Below, one piece after another: positions 24,111 through 39,100 of a stretch of DNA of 64,000 nucleotides. This DNA is from Aphrocallistes beatrix (lineage: Eukaryota; Porifera; Hexactinellida; Sceptrulophora; Aphrocallistidae): contig OY725491.1 of NCBI GenBank assembly GCA_963281255.1, positions 5,320,857 through 5,384,856 on the forward strand, given 5' to 3'. The notes under the pieces were generated by a model that made no database searches, had not been told where the DNA came from, and saw nothing but the letters and a program-made list of their open reading frames with translations. The position numbers and the translations under genes are program-made. The stretch's first letter is position 1, and every line of letters begins with the position of its first letter.

Positions 24111-27100
24111 GTAAGTTTTGAATATATCTATCATTTAAACCAATCTATGAATATTATTCTGATTATAATAGATAATATAATCATATTTTACAAAGCAGAT
24201 AATCGAACGAAGTATTAATTCTTTTGGTAAAATGATGTTTTTCCAAAACATAAATATATTTTATTAAGTTGGATAATCATATTTTTCAAAGCCAAATTGC
24301 ATATTATACAGCTGTTTTTGTTTAAATTTCTAAATAATATTTCTAAACTTTAAACTTAAGCAAGCATGCATGATTAGACGCGAAGCAATATTTTACCAGT
24401 TAAATCCTAATTTATAGAATGTAGTATTCGACAAGGAATTTTACAATAGCCCCAATAGCTTGGGATTGAGTTAAGATTTGGATAACCCTCAAAATTTTAT
24501 ATCTCTAATTCCTCGTCAGATATTGAATAGTTTGTGCTAAATTTTCTAATAAATTTGCTATTGCTATACACTCTCTTAAGGTAATGGAGATTTACGCTTA
24601 ACAGAAGGAAACAGCGGACAGTTGGAAGTATACTTCAATGGGTGGGGATTTATCTGTGACGACAGTTGGAGCATTGTAGAAGCAAATACAACTTGCAAAA
24701 TATTAGGTTATGGAACTGCTGTTACCACAACAACTGGGCGATACAATGCAAGCACAAATTACAAGTTAAACCTAATTGATTGTATTGGAAATGAGACCAG
24801 CATCCTAGACTGTGGATATCGTACATATGTAGCAGGATATTGTTCTTCTTATGAACACATCTATATCGAATGTGGATATGGTGAGTAAAATTTCTTAAAT
24901 TTTCTCTTAATAAAGCTACTATAATAATATACAGTAATATTTATTTTAATTACATTACACATACGAATGGCTTTATTTTTAAAAATGCAGAAATATCAAA
25001 TGTTTTTCGTGTGTCTAAAATATTTTTGGGAAGTGAGGGAATGATTTTGGTTAAAAGACTGTATATGATCCCTTTTATATCTTGTATATATGTTAGGGAA
25101 AATTTGCGAAATCAACAATTATGCATAATTGTTGATTTCGCAAATTTGTCCTAACATATACACTAAGAATACAAAAGTATTTGCAAACTCATGCCCGGCG
25201 CCATTGGTCCAGTTAGTACGGTTTTAACGCTACCATTTTTCAAAAGTGCCCCCAGACTGGCCCTGTTAAACCGGACAAAAGTGGTCCGGTTGGTTCAGTA
25301 AAACCAGACCACTTCTAAATCCGTGGAGCCGGCGCTGAAACTGGGGTACCTTCTGAGGATATGTGGTGCTCTTACATGAATGTATTAATTCTACGTATGA
25401 TGTTAGCCTATGGTGGATTGACAGAATAAATTTTTCCATTCCTGCTAAGTTATTTCAAAAAGTATTTTTCCGAATTAATTCCCTGATTTAAACATTTATG
25501 GCATCAATTCGAGGATGAATTCGTATAAAAGCGTTGAATTAAGTAAATGACATTAATTCAATTTACGAAATCTGGCGAAAGAAATTGGGAAATGGTTAGC
25601 ATAAACCTTAACAATATAAAGTGTGTACTAACAACTTGAACTTCGATTTATGGGTATGCAGTTAGAAAAGTTTGAGAACCAAGTTGCTATACAATATCGC
25701 CCCGGATATTATTCGAAGATTATAATAATTTAATTATTGATAGAAAGTTTAAATTTTAATGTTGTGTACATTGAATTTTGATTGCACTTAAGCTTATATT
25801 ATAATATTTATTAGTCAAGTATTTTGCAAATATTACATTTCCAACATTTTAAAAATCAACAATTTAATAGTAAATGGAAATGTACGCTTGAATGGAGGAG
25901 ATAGTGGGCTGTTAGAAGTGTATTACAACGGTTGGGGATTCATCTGTGACGATGGGTGGGGTACTGTGGACGCAAATACTGTGTGTCAAATATTGGGGTA
26001 CGGAGCAGCATTATCTACTAGCACCAGCAGATATAATAGCAGTACTAATTACAAACTCAACTATATCAATTGTGGAGGGAATGAAGCCAGTATCTTAGAG
26101 TGTGGCTATAGTCTTTATACGTCAGGTTACTGTTCTAGCTTTGAACACATCTACATTTCTTGTGGACCAGGTGAGTTCATGATCATTCATATGATTATTA
26201 CTTGTATATTAAGAATTGATTTTGGGATTGACATTGGTTTATGCCACTTAATAGTGTTTCTTTAACAATAATTTTGGTCATCATTCTATGTTAAGCAAAC
26301 TAATATAATAATTTTGTTTCTAAATATTTGTACTTTGATATTAAAATCAATATACGTAATACAGTATGGAGGAAACAATGATTCAATTACTTATTTACTA
26401 TTAAATCAAAATTTCAATAGCTAACGGTGAAATCCGCTTGACAGAAGGATTCAGTGGGTTACTGGAAGTCTATTACAATGGATGGGGATTCATCTGTGAC
26501 GATGGATGGGGTAATATAGATGCAAACACTAGCTGCAGAATTTTGGGTTATGAAGGAGCAATTACAACCTCAATTGCCAGATATAATTCGAGTACAAACT
26601 ACAAGCTGAATTACATAGCCTGTACCGGAAGTGAGAGTAGTATTTTGGACTGTGGATACAGTCTATATACACCATATTACTGCTCGTCATCTGAACACAT
26701 CTTTATTGAATGTGGACCTGGTATGTTTTCCTATACCATAGATTAATGGAGAGTCAATGGATTAATATGCAAATATATGACCCAGTAACGGTTCCAGAGA
26801 TTTTAATTTAGTGGGGCCAACTTTAATTCGACTGTCCTGGAATTAGAAGACCAGCGTTAATGCAGGATCATAGCCAGGACTTTAGATTGGGGGGAGCGAA
26901 GCGAGAAAATAAGGGGGTTAATTTCTTTGAATAATATATGCACATATTTTATCTGGCTGTTCAATAGTGAACGGAGATCTACGCTTGACTGGAGGAGATA
27001 GTGGACTGGTAGAAGTGTACTACAACGGTTGGGGATTCATCTGTGACGATGGGTGGGGTTCTGTGGATTCAACTACTGTATGTATAGCATTAGGATATGG

Positions 27101-30100
27101 TTCAGCATCATCTACCACTACTAGTGTCTATCACAGTAGCACCAATTACAAATTGCGCTCTATCAATTGCCAAGGAACTGAAACGAACATTTTAGACTGT
27201 GGATATACCATCTACGCACCAAATGTCTGCAGTCGCTATGAACACGTCTCTATTTCGTGTGGACGTGGTACGTATAAATATTATAGTGTATTATTACAAG
27301 TATATAAGATCTATGATCCTATATCATGCTAGAAGTGCATAGTTCTACAATGGGTGGTGGTGTCTGCCTGACCGGCCGTATCTACTATACTAATCACAGT
27401 TAAAAAGATAATTAGTTAATTTTTTGTGATAATGAGACATTATATGAAGATTAGTAACTATTAATCCTTCGGTTTCAAAATACGCATGTTAAATCGTCAT
27501 AATTACGCAACATTTTGTGATTTTATTAGACTCGAAATGAACCCCAGGATCTCCCAATCTCTACGCCATTGTATGGCCCGGTTATGTTTCAAAGGATCGT
27601 GCATACGGACGTAAAACACTTGAAGGGGTACACTGTCCATAACATTATAGCATCTGTGTACTATAGAAGCTTTACTAAATAGCCTGTAGACTTAAATAAC
27701 TAAGAATCAGACTATTAGATTATTTAGTATGTCATATTGACAGTGATGCACTGACAATCTTCACTGTTTATATTAAGTTGTTGTTTGGCAGTTAGATACA
27801 TCTATGAAGTTATATTATATTTGACGTAAATTTAAAACAATGACTTATTTTAAAATAAGCATACAACCTCTGAATTAGAATTCAAAAATATTGCAGTAGG
27901 ATAGGATTTACTACAATATAAAAAAAACAATATGGACCAAATAATGAGGTTATTTCACAAGTCTTTCTATAGCTAACGGTGAAATCCGCTTGACGGAAGG
28001 ATTCAGTGGGTTACTGGAAGTTTATTACAATGGATGGGGATTCGTCTGTGACGATGGATGGGATGTTGTGGATGCAAATACTAGCTGCAGAATTTTGGGT
28101 TATGAAGGAGCAATTACAACCTCAATTGCGAGATATAATTCGAGTACAAACTACAAGCTGAATTACATTGCCTGTACCGGAAATGAGAGTAGTATTTTGG
28201 ACTGTGGATACAGTCTATATACACCATATTACTGCTCGTCATCTGAACACATATATATTGAATGTGGACCTGGTGTGTTAAATAAACTCCAATTGGTACT
28301 TTTATCCAAATTGGATAAGAGTAAACACAAGTTGCAGTTTATGAATAATCATTTGGAGTTACATTTATTGATACTGTTTGTACCAAGTAGGAATTTCAAC
28401 TTAGCTTTGCGCGCAAAGCAAGAATTACACATTGATAAGTATTTATTTGTAATTTTTAGAGATTACTAACAGTATCGGCGTTGCATACATCGAGAATAAA
28501 TGTAGTATTTACTAACCACGAAATATTTTATGCAGGTGATTACTGACACAAAGTTGATAATGTCACACCTAACAATAATTATTAGGGCTTTCATTGTGTA
28601 ACGGACGAATTTGAGACCAGATATTTATTCTGTAAAAATTTTTAATATTTATTTGTTCCCATATTCTATTTATGCAACTTCAATATTGCTAGTAAATCCC
28701 AAATGAATTGCAAATAAATACTTTTCAATATATAAAATAATAAACTTTGCGCAGTGATAAGTAGAAATATTTCAAATTATTCCTATAAGTTTGATGAATC
28801 AAGTACGAATTTTTCATTATGTAAGATTATTTCAATTTTGTTGCGCCAAGGAGTTCCTACTTGACTGTGTCGAGTAGGAACAGTCTCACTTGTCGCAAAT
28901 TTCCCAATGGCTCAGAACAATACTATTACTAATTCATACATGTGCATCTGGATGAAAATATATCTTCTTTTGGTCATGTTTAGCACCGTTAACATATTTT
29001 GCACAAATTTATATTTCTACTCAATAGTAAACGGAGATCTACGCTTGGCTGGAGGAGATAGTGGACTGGTAGAAGTGTATTACAATGGATGGGGATATAT
29101 CTGTGACGATGCATGGGGTACTTCGGACTCAAATGCTGCGTGCCGAATATTAGGTTATGGTTCATCCCTATCTACAACTACGAGTAGCTATCATGTCAGT
29201 ACCAATTACAAACTCAACTATATCAATTGTGGAGGGAGTGAAGCCAGTATCTTAGATTGTGGTTACAGTCTTTACACGCCAGGTTTCTGTTCTCGCTATG
29301 AACACGTTTACATTACTTGTGGACCAGGTGAATTGGTACTTTAGCTTTTTATTGATTGTAAATTATCTCTATTTTCTTGAGTTGCCATATTCTTTTACAA
29401 TATTATGCACGAGATTTTTGACAAAATCTAATATTGATCAATAATTTAATATGTTATATAATTTCTAGCAAACGGAGAGATACGCTTAACAGGAGGATTT
29501 AGTGGACTATTAGAAGTCTACTACAATGGATGGGGATTTGTTTGTGACAGTGGATGGGATGATGTCGATGCGAATACCACTTGCAAAATATTGGGTTATG
29601 AATCTGTGATCACAACGTCTGTTGGTCATTACAATTCGAGCAGTAGTTACAAGTTGACCAGCATTGCCTGTAGCGGAACTGAGTCTCAATTCTTGGACTG
29701 TGGATATTCTACTAGTTATTACTCACTCTATTTCTGCTCCGCGAGTGATCATGTCTTTGTAGAATGTGGACCTGGTAAGCATTTATATATTTTAAACTCC
29801 GATCTGATGAATGGAATGCTGAGGTTCAGGTCATAACATTAGTTAAATGTCCTATTACTTATTAGTGAATGGAGATCTACGCTTGGCTGGAGGAGATAGT
29901 GGACTGGTAGAAGTGTATTACAACGGTTGGGGATATATATGTGACGATGGGTGGGGTTCTGTGGACTCGACTACGATATGTCAGATATTGGGTTATGGAG
30001 CAGCATTATCTACCACTACCCGTAGCTACCATGTTAGCACAAATTACAGACTCAACTTCATCAGCTGTACAGGAAATGAATCCAGCATTTTAGATTGTGG

Positions 30101-33100
30101 TTATCGTGAATACACACCGAATTATTGTTCTCAAAATGAACATGTCTATGTTACCTGCGGGCCTGGTTAGTTTTTTCAATTTTTAGTATAATATAATTTG
30201 TAGACATTGTAAGAAAATTTCCTTCACCAAATTCCTAATTGAACTAGCTTGGAGCTTTGGGATAGATTACAAATTATTGATTAATTAATTCTAGCAAATG
30301 GAGAAATACGCTTGACAGAAGGTTTCATGGGACTCCTAGAAGTGTATTACAACGGTTGGGGATTTATCTGTGATGATGGATGGGGTTCTATAGATGCAAA
30401 TACAACATGTCAAATTTTGGGCTATGAATCTTCAATCACGACATCAATTAGAAGATATAATGCAAGCACTAACTACAAACTCAACTTTATAGACTGTAGC
30501 GGAAGTGAGACCAGTATTCTTGATTGTAGTTACCAGATTTATACACCAAATTATTGTTCTGCGTATGAACACATATACATTGAGTGTGGTCCTGGTGAGT
30601 ATATTAATAGAGATCAAAATTATTTTCTTATGGCCAAAAGATTTTTTTTATTCCTCCAAAATTTTTATCGTTTAATAGTTAATGGCGATCTACGCTTGAC
30701 TGGAGGAGATAATGGACTGTTAGAGGTGTACTACAATGGTTGGGGATTCATCTGTGACGATAGGTGGGATACTGTGGATGCGAATACCGTGTGTATATTG
30801 TTGGGGCATGATTCAGTGAACTCTACACAGATTAGTAGATATCATAGCAGCACTGATTACAAGTTGAACCTCATTGATTGTACAGGAAATGAGACTAGCA
30901 TTCTAGACTGTGGCTATCGTGAATATCAACCAAACTTCTGCTCTCAAAGTGAACACATCTATCTTTCCTGCTCACCAGGTTAGTTTACTGGCAATATATC
31001 ATTTTAATAATTTGATTTCAAATTTATGATGGTACATACTCATATTTTCAAGTATCTTCAAATTTAAATTGATTTTTCTAACTTTTGAAATATTCTATAT
31101 TTTTTAGCCCACGGGGAACTACGTTTAACAGAAGGATTTAGCGGACTCTTGGAAGTGTATTACAACGGATGGGGTTTCATATGTGACGATGGATGGGATA
31201 GTACTGATGCAAATACTACTTGTCGAATATTAGGTTATGAGTCAGTTATTGCGACCTCAATTGGTCAATACAACTCAAGCACTAACTACAAACTTAACAA
31301 TATTGAATGCCAAGGCAGTGAGACGAGCATTTTGGACTGCAATTATAGGATATATTCCTTATATACTTGTTCTGGAAGTGAACACATTTATATTGAATGT
31401 GGACCTGGTTAGTAGATTATTTGTAGACATTGTTAACAGGGGCGTAGACTCAGGATGAGGATTGGTAGGGCTATTTTGTACAAATCGTATTATGGCTAAT
31501 TATTTGGAAGGCCATCGCACTACCAACTCTACCGGAGCCTACGCTTATGGTTAACTTAGAAATGTTATGATACTCTCAATTTTGGGTAAATAATGTTATT
31601 TAATACAATATCGAATAGTAAATGGAAATCTACGCTTGGCTGGAGGAGATAGTGGACTGGTAGAAGTGTATTACAACGGTTGGGGATATATATGTGACGA
31701 TGGGTGGGGTTCTGTGGACTCGACTACGATATGTCAGATATTGGGTTATGGAGCAGCATCATCTACCACTACCAGTAGCTACCATGTTAGCACAAATTAC
31801 AAACTCAACTACATCAGCTGTACAGGAAATGAATCCAGCATTCTAGATTGTGGTTATCGTGAATACACACCGAATTATTGTTCTCAAAATGAACATGTCT
31901 ATGTTACCTGTGGACCTGGTTAGTTTTTAACTGAAAGTTTATTTTCTTTGGAATATAATACTTAAAAGCTTTTTCTAATATACTAGTAGAGCATTAGGAT
32001 CGCTCGATCTTTTCTTTTGGAAAAAAAACATCGCTCATAAACCACGATTGAATATCTGATAGTGTATATAAAATCCCTCGATTTTTATCTAAATTATAAT
32101 CCGAAATATAAAACTATATTCACACCTTGTAGCAAACGGAGAAATACGCTTAACAGGAGGTTTCAATGGACTCCTCGAAATCTATTACAATGGATGGGGA
32201 TTTATCTGTGATGATGGATGGGATACTGTCGATGCGAATACTACATGCCAAATTTTGGGATATGAAAGAGCTATCACGACATCAATTGGAAGATATAATG
32301 CTAGCACCAACTACAAGATAAATTACATAGAATGCTTAGGGAACGAAACTAATATATTGGACTGTAGTTATCGTCTATACTCCTTATATTATTGCTCCTC
32401 AAGAGAACACATCTATCTTGAATGTGGACCCAGTAAGTTGAATTGTTTTTATTGTATTTAACAGATTGAGTGAACCAGGGTATTATACAGCCCTACAGCG
32501 ATAAGCTCCAAGTCTCAAGCACATAAATGATCATAAACCTAAATCATGAAATAATATTAGAATATAGAGTAAATTGGGCAATATTCTAAATTTTCACGCT
32601 ACAAAACACTTTCGAGCATAAAATCAGAAGTCTAAAGGAGTGTCTTGCAGTCCTAGATAATCCCTTGGAGTGAACCAATCATTGTTGAATGGTGTACTAA
32701 ATATAATTTCAAGTATCGTCATATTGACCGAAAACAGCTGAAATTAAATAATAGTTCATCCTTTGTGATCTATAATCAACGAAAATAAAATTAAAATGGC
32801 TGCCTTCTAGTAAATGGAGATCTACGCTTGGCTGGAGGAGATAGTGGACTGGTAGAAGTGTATTACAATGGTTGGGGATACATTTGTGACGATGGGTGGG
32901 GTACTGTGGATTCGAATACTGTTTGTCAAATATTGGGATATGGTGCTGCATTATCTACCAATATCAGGAGCTACCATGTTAGCACAAATTACAGACTCAA
33001 CTACATCGGTTGTACAGGAAATGAAACCAGTATTTTGGATTGTGGCTATAGAGTATACAGACCAAATTATTGTTCTCAATATGAACACGTCAACATTACC

Positions 33101-36100
33101 TGTGGTCCTGGTAAGTCGAATATTTATTTTATTATAGTATCATAGTTAATCAGAGCTACAATAGGATTACAAGAAGTAATCCATGAGTCATGTGACTCAT
33201 CCTTTAAACTCTACGTCATGGTACATTGATTACTTAATATCATTTTCGGGTTTATATGTTATTTCAATGAGAAGGTAATTTAATGAGCATAATTATATAT
33301 AGCATAATTATATATAGCATAATTAAGAGTTTTTACAACCTTCTAAGTTCCAATTCAACAGGGATCGAGTTAGCACACTGTGCAAGTACCACGTTCTGTG
33401 AATATATCAACCATTTCCGATGGGTCCAATGTCCGTATGGTCAACGATTCATTTGAGTTCTTTTGTCTGATAATCGTTTATGCTGGTCTGGAGTTAGAGA
33501 ACTACAAATTTTAACATCTTCTCGTCTGGGTTACATTCGAAATTTTCAAATTTTCTACTCATTAGCATAATTTACTTTAATATATGTTATACTGTCATGT
33601 ATTATAACATTTTTCATAGGGAACGGTGCTATACGGTTAACAGGGGGATATATCGGATTGCTAGAAGTCTACTACAATGGATGGGGGTTTATCTGTGATG
33701 ATGGATGGGGTAACATTGATGCAAACACTACTTGTAAAATATTGGGCTATGAAGCAGTAATTGCGACGTCTATTAGAAGATATAATGCAAGCACTAACTA
33801 CAAACTCAACTATATAGACTGTAGCGGAAGTGAGACCAATATTCTTGATTGTAATTATCAGATTTATACACCAAATTATTGCTCTGCGTATGAACACATC
33901 TACATTGAGTGTGGTCCTGGTGAGTATATTAATAGAGATCAAATTATTTTTATGACAAAAAATGTTTCTAACAATTAATGTCATTTTCAATGTGCAATAG
34001 TTAATGGCGATCTACGCTTGACTGGAGGAGATTACGGACTGTTAGAGGTGTACTACAATGGTTGGGGGTTCATCTGTGACGATGGATGGGATAATGTGGA
34101 TGCGAATACCGTGTGTATATTGTTGGGGCATGATTCAGTGAACTCTACACAGATTAGAAGATATCATAGCAGCACTGATTACAAGTTGAACCTCATTGAT
34201 TGTACAGGAAATGAGACTAGCATTCTAGACTGTGGGTATCGTGAATATCAACCAAACTACTGTTCTCAAAGTGAACACATCTATCTTTCCTGCTCACCAG
34301 GTCAGTTTACTGGCAATATATCGTTTGTATAATTTGATTTCTAATTTTATGATGGTACATACTTATATTTTCAAGTATCTTCAAATTTAAATTGATTTTT
34401 TTAACTTTTGAAATATTCTATATTTTTAGCCCACGGGGAACTACGTTTAACAGGAGGATTTAGCGGACTCTTGGAAGTCTATTACAATGGATGGGGTTTC
34501 ATATGTGACGATGGATGGGATAGTACTGATGCAAATACTACTTGTCGAATATTAGGTTATGAGTCAGTTATTGCGACCTCAATTGGTCAATACAACTCAA
34601 GCACTAACTACAAACTTAACAATATTGAATGCCAAGGCAGTGAGACGAGCATTTTGGACTGCAATTATAGGATATATTCCTTATATACTTGTTCTGGAAG
34701 TGAACACATTTATATTGAATGTGGACCTGGTTAGTAGATTATTTGTAGACATTGTTAACAGGAGCGTAGGCTCAGGATGAGGATTGGTAGGGCTATTTTG
34801 TACAAATCGTATTATGGCTAATTATTTGGAAGGTCATGACCCTACAACTCTACCGAAGCCTATGCTTATGGTTAACTTAGAAATGTTATGATACTCTCAA
34901 TTTTGAGTCAATAATGTTATTTAATACAATATCGAATAGTAAATGGAGATCTACGCTTGGCTGGAGGAGATAGTGGACTGGTAGAAGTGTATTACAACGG
35001 TTGGGGATATATCTGTGACGATGGGTGGGGTTCTGTGGACTCGACTACGATATGTCAGATATTGGGTTATGGAGCAGCATTATCTACCACTACCAGTAGC
35101 TACCATGTTAGCACAAATTACAAACTCAACTACATCAGCTGTACAGGAAATGAATCCAGCATTCTAGATTGTGGTTATCGTGAATACACACCGAATTATT
35201 GTTCTCAAAATGAACATGTCTATGTTACCTGTGGACCTGGTAAGTTTTTGAACGAAATTTGTTTTTTTCTTTGAAATATCATATTTGAAGGCTTTTTCTA
35301 ATATACTAGTAGAGCATTAGGATCGCGATCCTATTTTTTTTGAAAAAAATTACCGCTTATAAACCTCGATTGGATATCTGATAGTATGTATACAATCTCA
35401 AACTTGATTTTTGTTTAAATTATAATGCGAAATGCAAAACTATATTTTACACCTTGTAGCAAACGGAGAAATACGCTTAACAGGAGGTTTCAATGGACTC
35501 CTCGAAATCTATTACAATGGATGGGGCTTTATCTGTGATGACGGATGGGATACTGTCGATGCGAATACTACATGCCAAATTTTGGGATATGAAAGAGCAA
35601 TCACGACATCAATTGGAAGATATAATGCTAGCACCAACTACAAGATAAATTACATAGAATGTTTAGGGAACGAAACTAATATATTGGACTGTAGTTATCG
35701 TCTATATTCCTTATATTATTGCTCCTCAAGAGAACACATCTATCTTGAATGTGGACCCAGTAAGTCGAATTGTTTTTATTGTATTTAACAGATTGAGTGA
35801 ACCAGGGTATTATACAGCCCTACAGCGAAAAGCTCCAAGTTTCAAGCACATAAATTGTCAGAAACCTAAATCATGAAATAATATTAGAATATAGAGTAAA
35901 TTGGGCAATATTCTAATTTTAACGCTACTAAACACTTTCGAGCTTAAAATCAGACGTCTAAATGAGTGTCTTGCGGTCCTAGATAATCCCTTGGAGTGAA
36001 CCAATCATTGTTGAATGGTGTACTAAATATAATTTCAAGTATCGTCATATTGACCGAAAACAGCTGAAATTAAATAATAGTTCATCCTTTGTGATCTATA

Positions 36101-39100
36101 ATCAACGAAAATAAATTTATAAATGGCTGCCTTCTAGTAAATGGAGATCTACGCTTGGCTGGAGGAGATACTGGATTGGTAGAAGTGTATTACAATGGTT
36201 GGGGATACATTTGTGACGATGGGTGGGGTACTGTGGACTCGAATACTGTTTGTCAAATATTGGGATATGGTGCTGCAGTATCTACCAATATCAGGAGCTA
36301 CCATGTTAGCACTAATTACAGACTCAACTACATCGGTTGTACAGGAAATGAAACCAGTATTTTGGATTGTGGCTATAGAGTATACAGACCAAATTATTGT
36401 TCTCAATATGAACACGTCAACATTACCTGTGGTCCTGGTAAGTTGATATTTAGTTTATTGGTGGTAATATAACTGCCACAAAGTAATAGCCATCAATCTA
36501 ATAAAACATTAGTAAATATATGAGTATTATAGTCAATCAGAGCTACAAAAGGATTACAAGAAGTGACCCATGAGTCATGTGACTCATCCTTTAAACTCTA
36601 TGCCATGGTATATTGATTACTTAATATCATGTTCGGGTTTATATGTTATTTCAATGAGAAGGTAATTTAATGTGCATAATAATATAGCATAATTATATAT
36701 TGCATAATTAGGAGTTTTTATAACTTTCTAATTTCCAATTCAACAGGGACCGAGTGAGCACACTGTGCAAGTACCACGTTCTGTGAATATATCAACCATT
36801 TCCGATGGGTCCAATGTCCGTATGGTCAACGATTCATTTGAGTTCTTTTGTCTGACAATCGTTTATGCTGGTCTGGAGATAGAAAACTGCAAATTTTAAC
36901 ATCTTCTCGTCTGGGCTACATTCGAAATCTAGTCATTAGCTTAATTTACTTGAATATATGTTACAAGTGCGCTTCGCTTACTTGCGCCTCGCGGCTTGCG
37001 GACACTGCGTATCCGCAGAGTCGCCCAGCGAGCGCATGGAGTTACTTAATCTAACCTATTTGGGGATTTTTTATTTTATATAAATATTGTAAGCAAAAGT
37101 TAAGGAATAAATTCTCATGTCGATCCGAAAATATAATATTCTAAATCTAGAGCCCTGAAAACCTCATGTCAACCGTTGGAAGCCAGCCTCTAGCTTATTT
37201 TTGTAATTTGTTTACTTTATGTACCTATTGTAAACAAAAGTAAATAAATTAACCATCATATTTACTCGAAAATATGATATTCGAAATTTATACCCCTGAA
37301 AACCCCATATCATCCGTTTGAAGCTAGTCTCTAGCATATTTTTCAAAATCCGTCAAATGGTGTGATAATATATATATAAAGGTGTTAAAATATGCACTTA
37401 ATTTTTTTAATTGCTATACGTTATGATACATTTAAGATATCAAACATAAGTTGTGGTTTTGAAGCATTAATAACAAAGACAATATATTGTAGTGCCGTAC
37501 AGTGATTTCCATTGTGATAGTGTAGTCATATATTTTGTATAGAAAAGGTGTGAAAAATTGTTTTCAAATTGCTTTTTTTGAACAGGTGTGCAAATTTTGC
37601 TTAGATCTTAGAACTTAATCTAGTCATGTCATTTGACACCTACATGCCAATTTTCAAATTCCTACGACTTGCCAATTCTTCAATCAATTCGGACAAACAC
37701 ACATAAAAAAAAATCCTAGCGTTTTAATATATTGGATATTGTCATGTGCTGCTATAACATTTTTATAGGGAACGGCGCTATACGGTTAACAGGAGGACAT
37801 ATCGGATTGCTAGAAGTCTACTACAATGGATGGGGGTTTATCTGTGATGATGGATGGGATAACATAGATGCAAACACTACTTGTAAAATATTGGGCTATG
37901 AAACAGCAATTGCGACGTCAATTAGAGGATATAATGCAAGCACTAACTACAAACTCAACTATATAGACTGTAGCGGAAGTGAGACCAATATTCTTGATTG
38001 TAGTTATCAGATTTATACACCAAATTATTGTTCTGCGTATGAACACATCTACATTGAGTGTGGTCCTGGTGAGTATATTAGTAGAGATCACAATTATTTT
38101 CTTATGGCCAAAAGATTTTTTTATTCCTTCAAAAATTTTATCATTCAATAGTTAATGGCGAGCTACGCTTGACTGGAGGAGATTACGGACTGTTAGAGGT
38201 GTATTACAATGGTTGGGGATTCATCTGTGACGATGGATGGGATAATGTGGATGCGAATACCGTGTGCACATTGTTGGGGCATGATTCAGTGAACTCTACA
38301 CAGATTAGAAGATATCATAGCAGCACTGATTACAAGTTGAACTTTATTAATTGTGTTGGTGGTGAGACTAGCATTCTAGATTGCGGTTATCGTGAATATC
38401 AACCAAACTACTGTTCTCAAAGTGAACACATCTATCTTTCCTGCTCACCTTGTAAGTTGTATTTATCCAAACTTTTCAGCAAGTAATTATGTTGTATTGG
38501 GTTTACGATAGGTTTAGTCTCAAATATCCAAAAATTAGAGAAAAGTTAGTTCAAAATCGAACTTTTCAAAGTATAATACGTGTCGTAAGAAGAAATTTAT
38601 GGAATCATTCGACCTTTAGCTCCGCCAAATATCACAACACTGTCATTTGAGTTCAAAGGGACTTACAGCAGTCCATCACCTTACGTATTTACTTGTGGTA
38701 TCAACAGTGCCCCTCACACGACACTAACTCTCATAATAGAAGGCATTACCTACACTCAGACTGAGACGAATTCCATCTCCCAAACTCTTGATCTCATCGA
38801 ATTATCTCCTGGAACTTATCAGTTCATCTGTTTAGCAAACAATTCTAATGGCGGAGATAGCAAAGTAGGAGAGTTTACAATAAAAGGTATTTGTTTCAAC
38901 TAAACTATTCTGCACATTCATATAGTCTATGAGAAATGTAGCTATATAATATCCGAATTCTGTCATTACATTTCTAAATTTCTTCTTCTAGAACCAATTC
39001 CCTCTCCTTTCTCACAGTTCGCTTACTTACCGAAAGCTGGTCGCCCATGCAACACATTCGACATTACGAATTGTGTAGACCTGATATTCATTGTGGATAT

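Larger units (their letters stand above)
30295..37768 (+). repeat. 3.3-kb tandem segmental duplication of six SRCR exons
   Basis: Exon starts recur at a spacing of 3,321-3,327 bp: 30295/33620, 30679/34001, 31108/34430, 31619/34940, 32133/35460, 32811/36138. Introns are copied too, including a small transposon. A third, partial copy (37769, 38152) lies 4.15 kb further on, the extra 0.8 kb being an inserted element. Confidence 0.92.

Noticed and set aside
24581-38451. Twenty-two separate single-exon SRCR genes
   Set aside because: Each unit has consistent phase-1 splice sites at both ends and no start or stop of its own.
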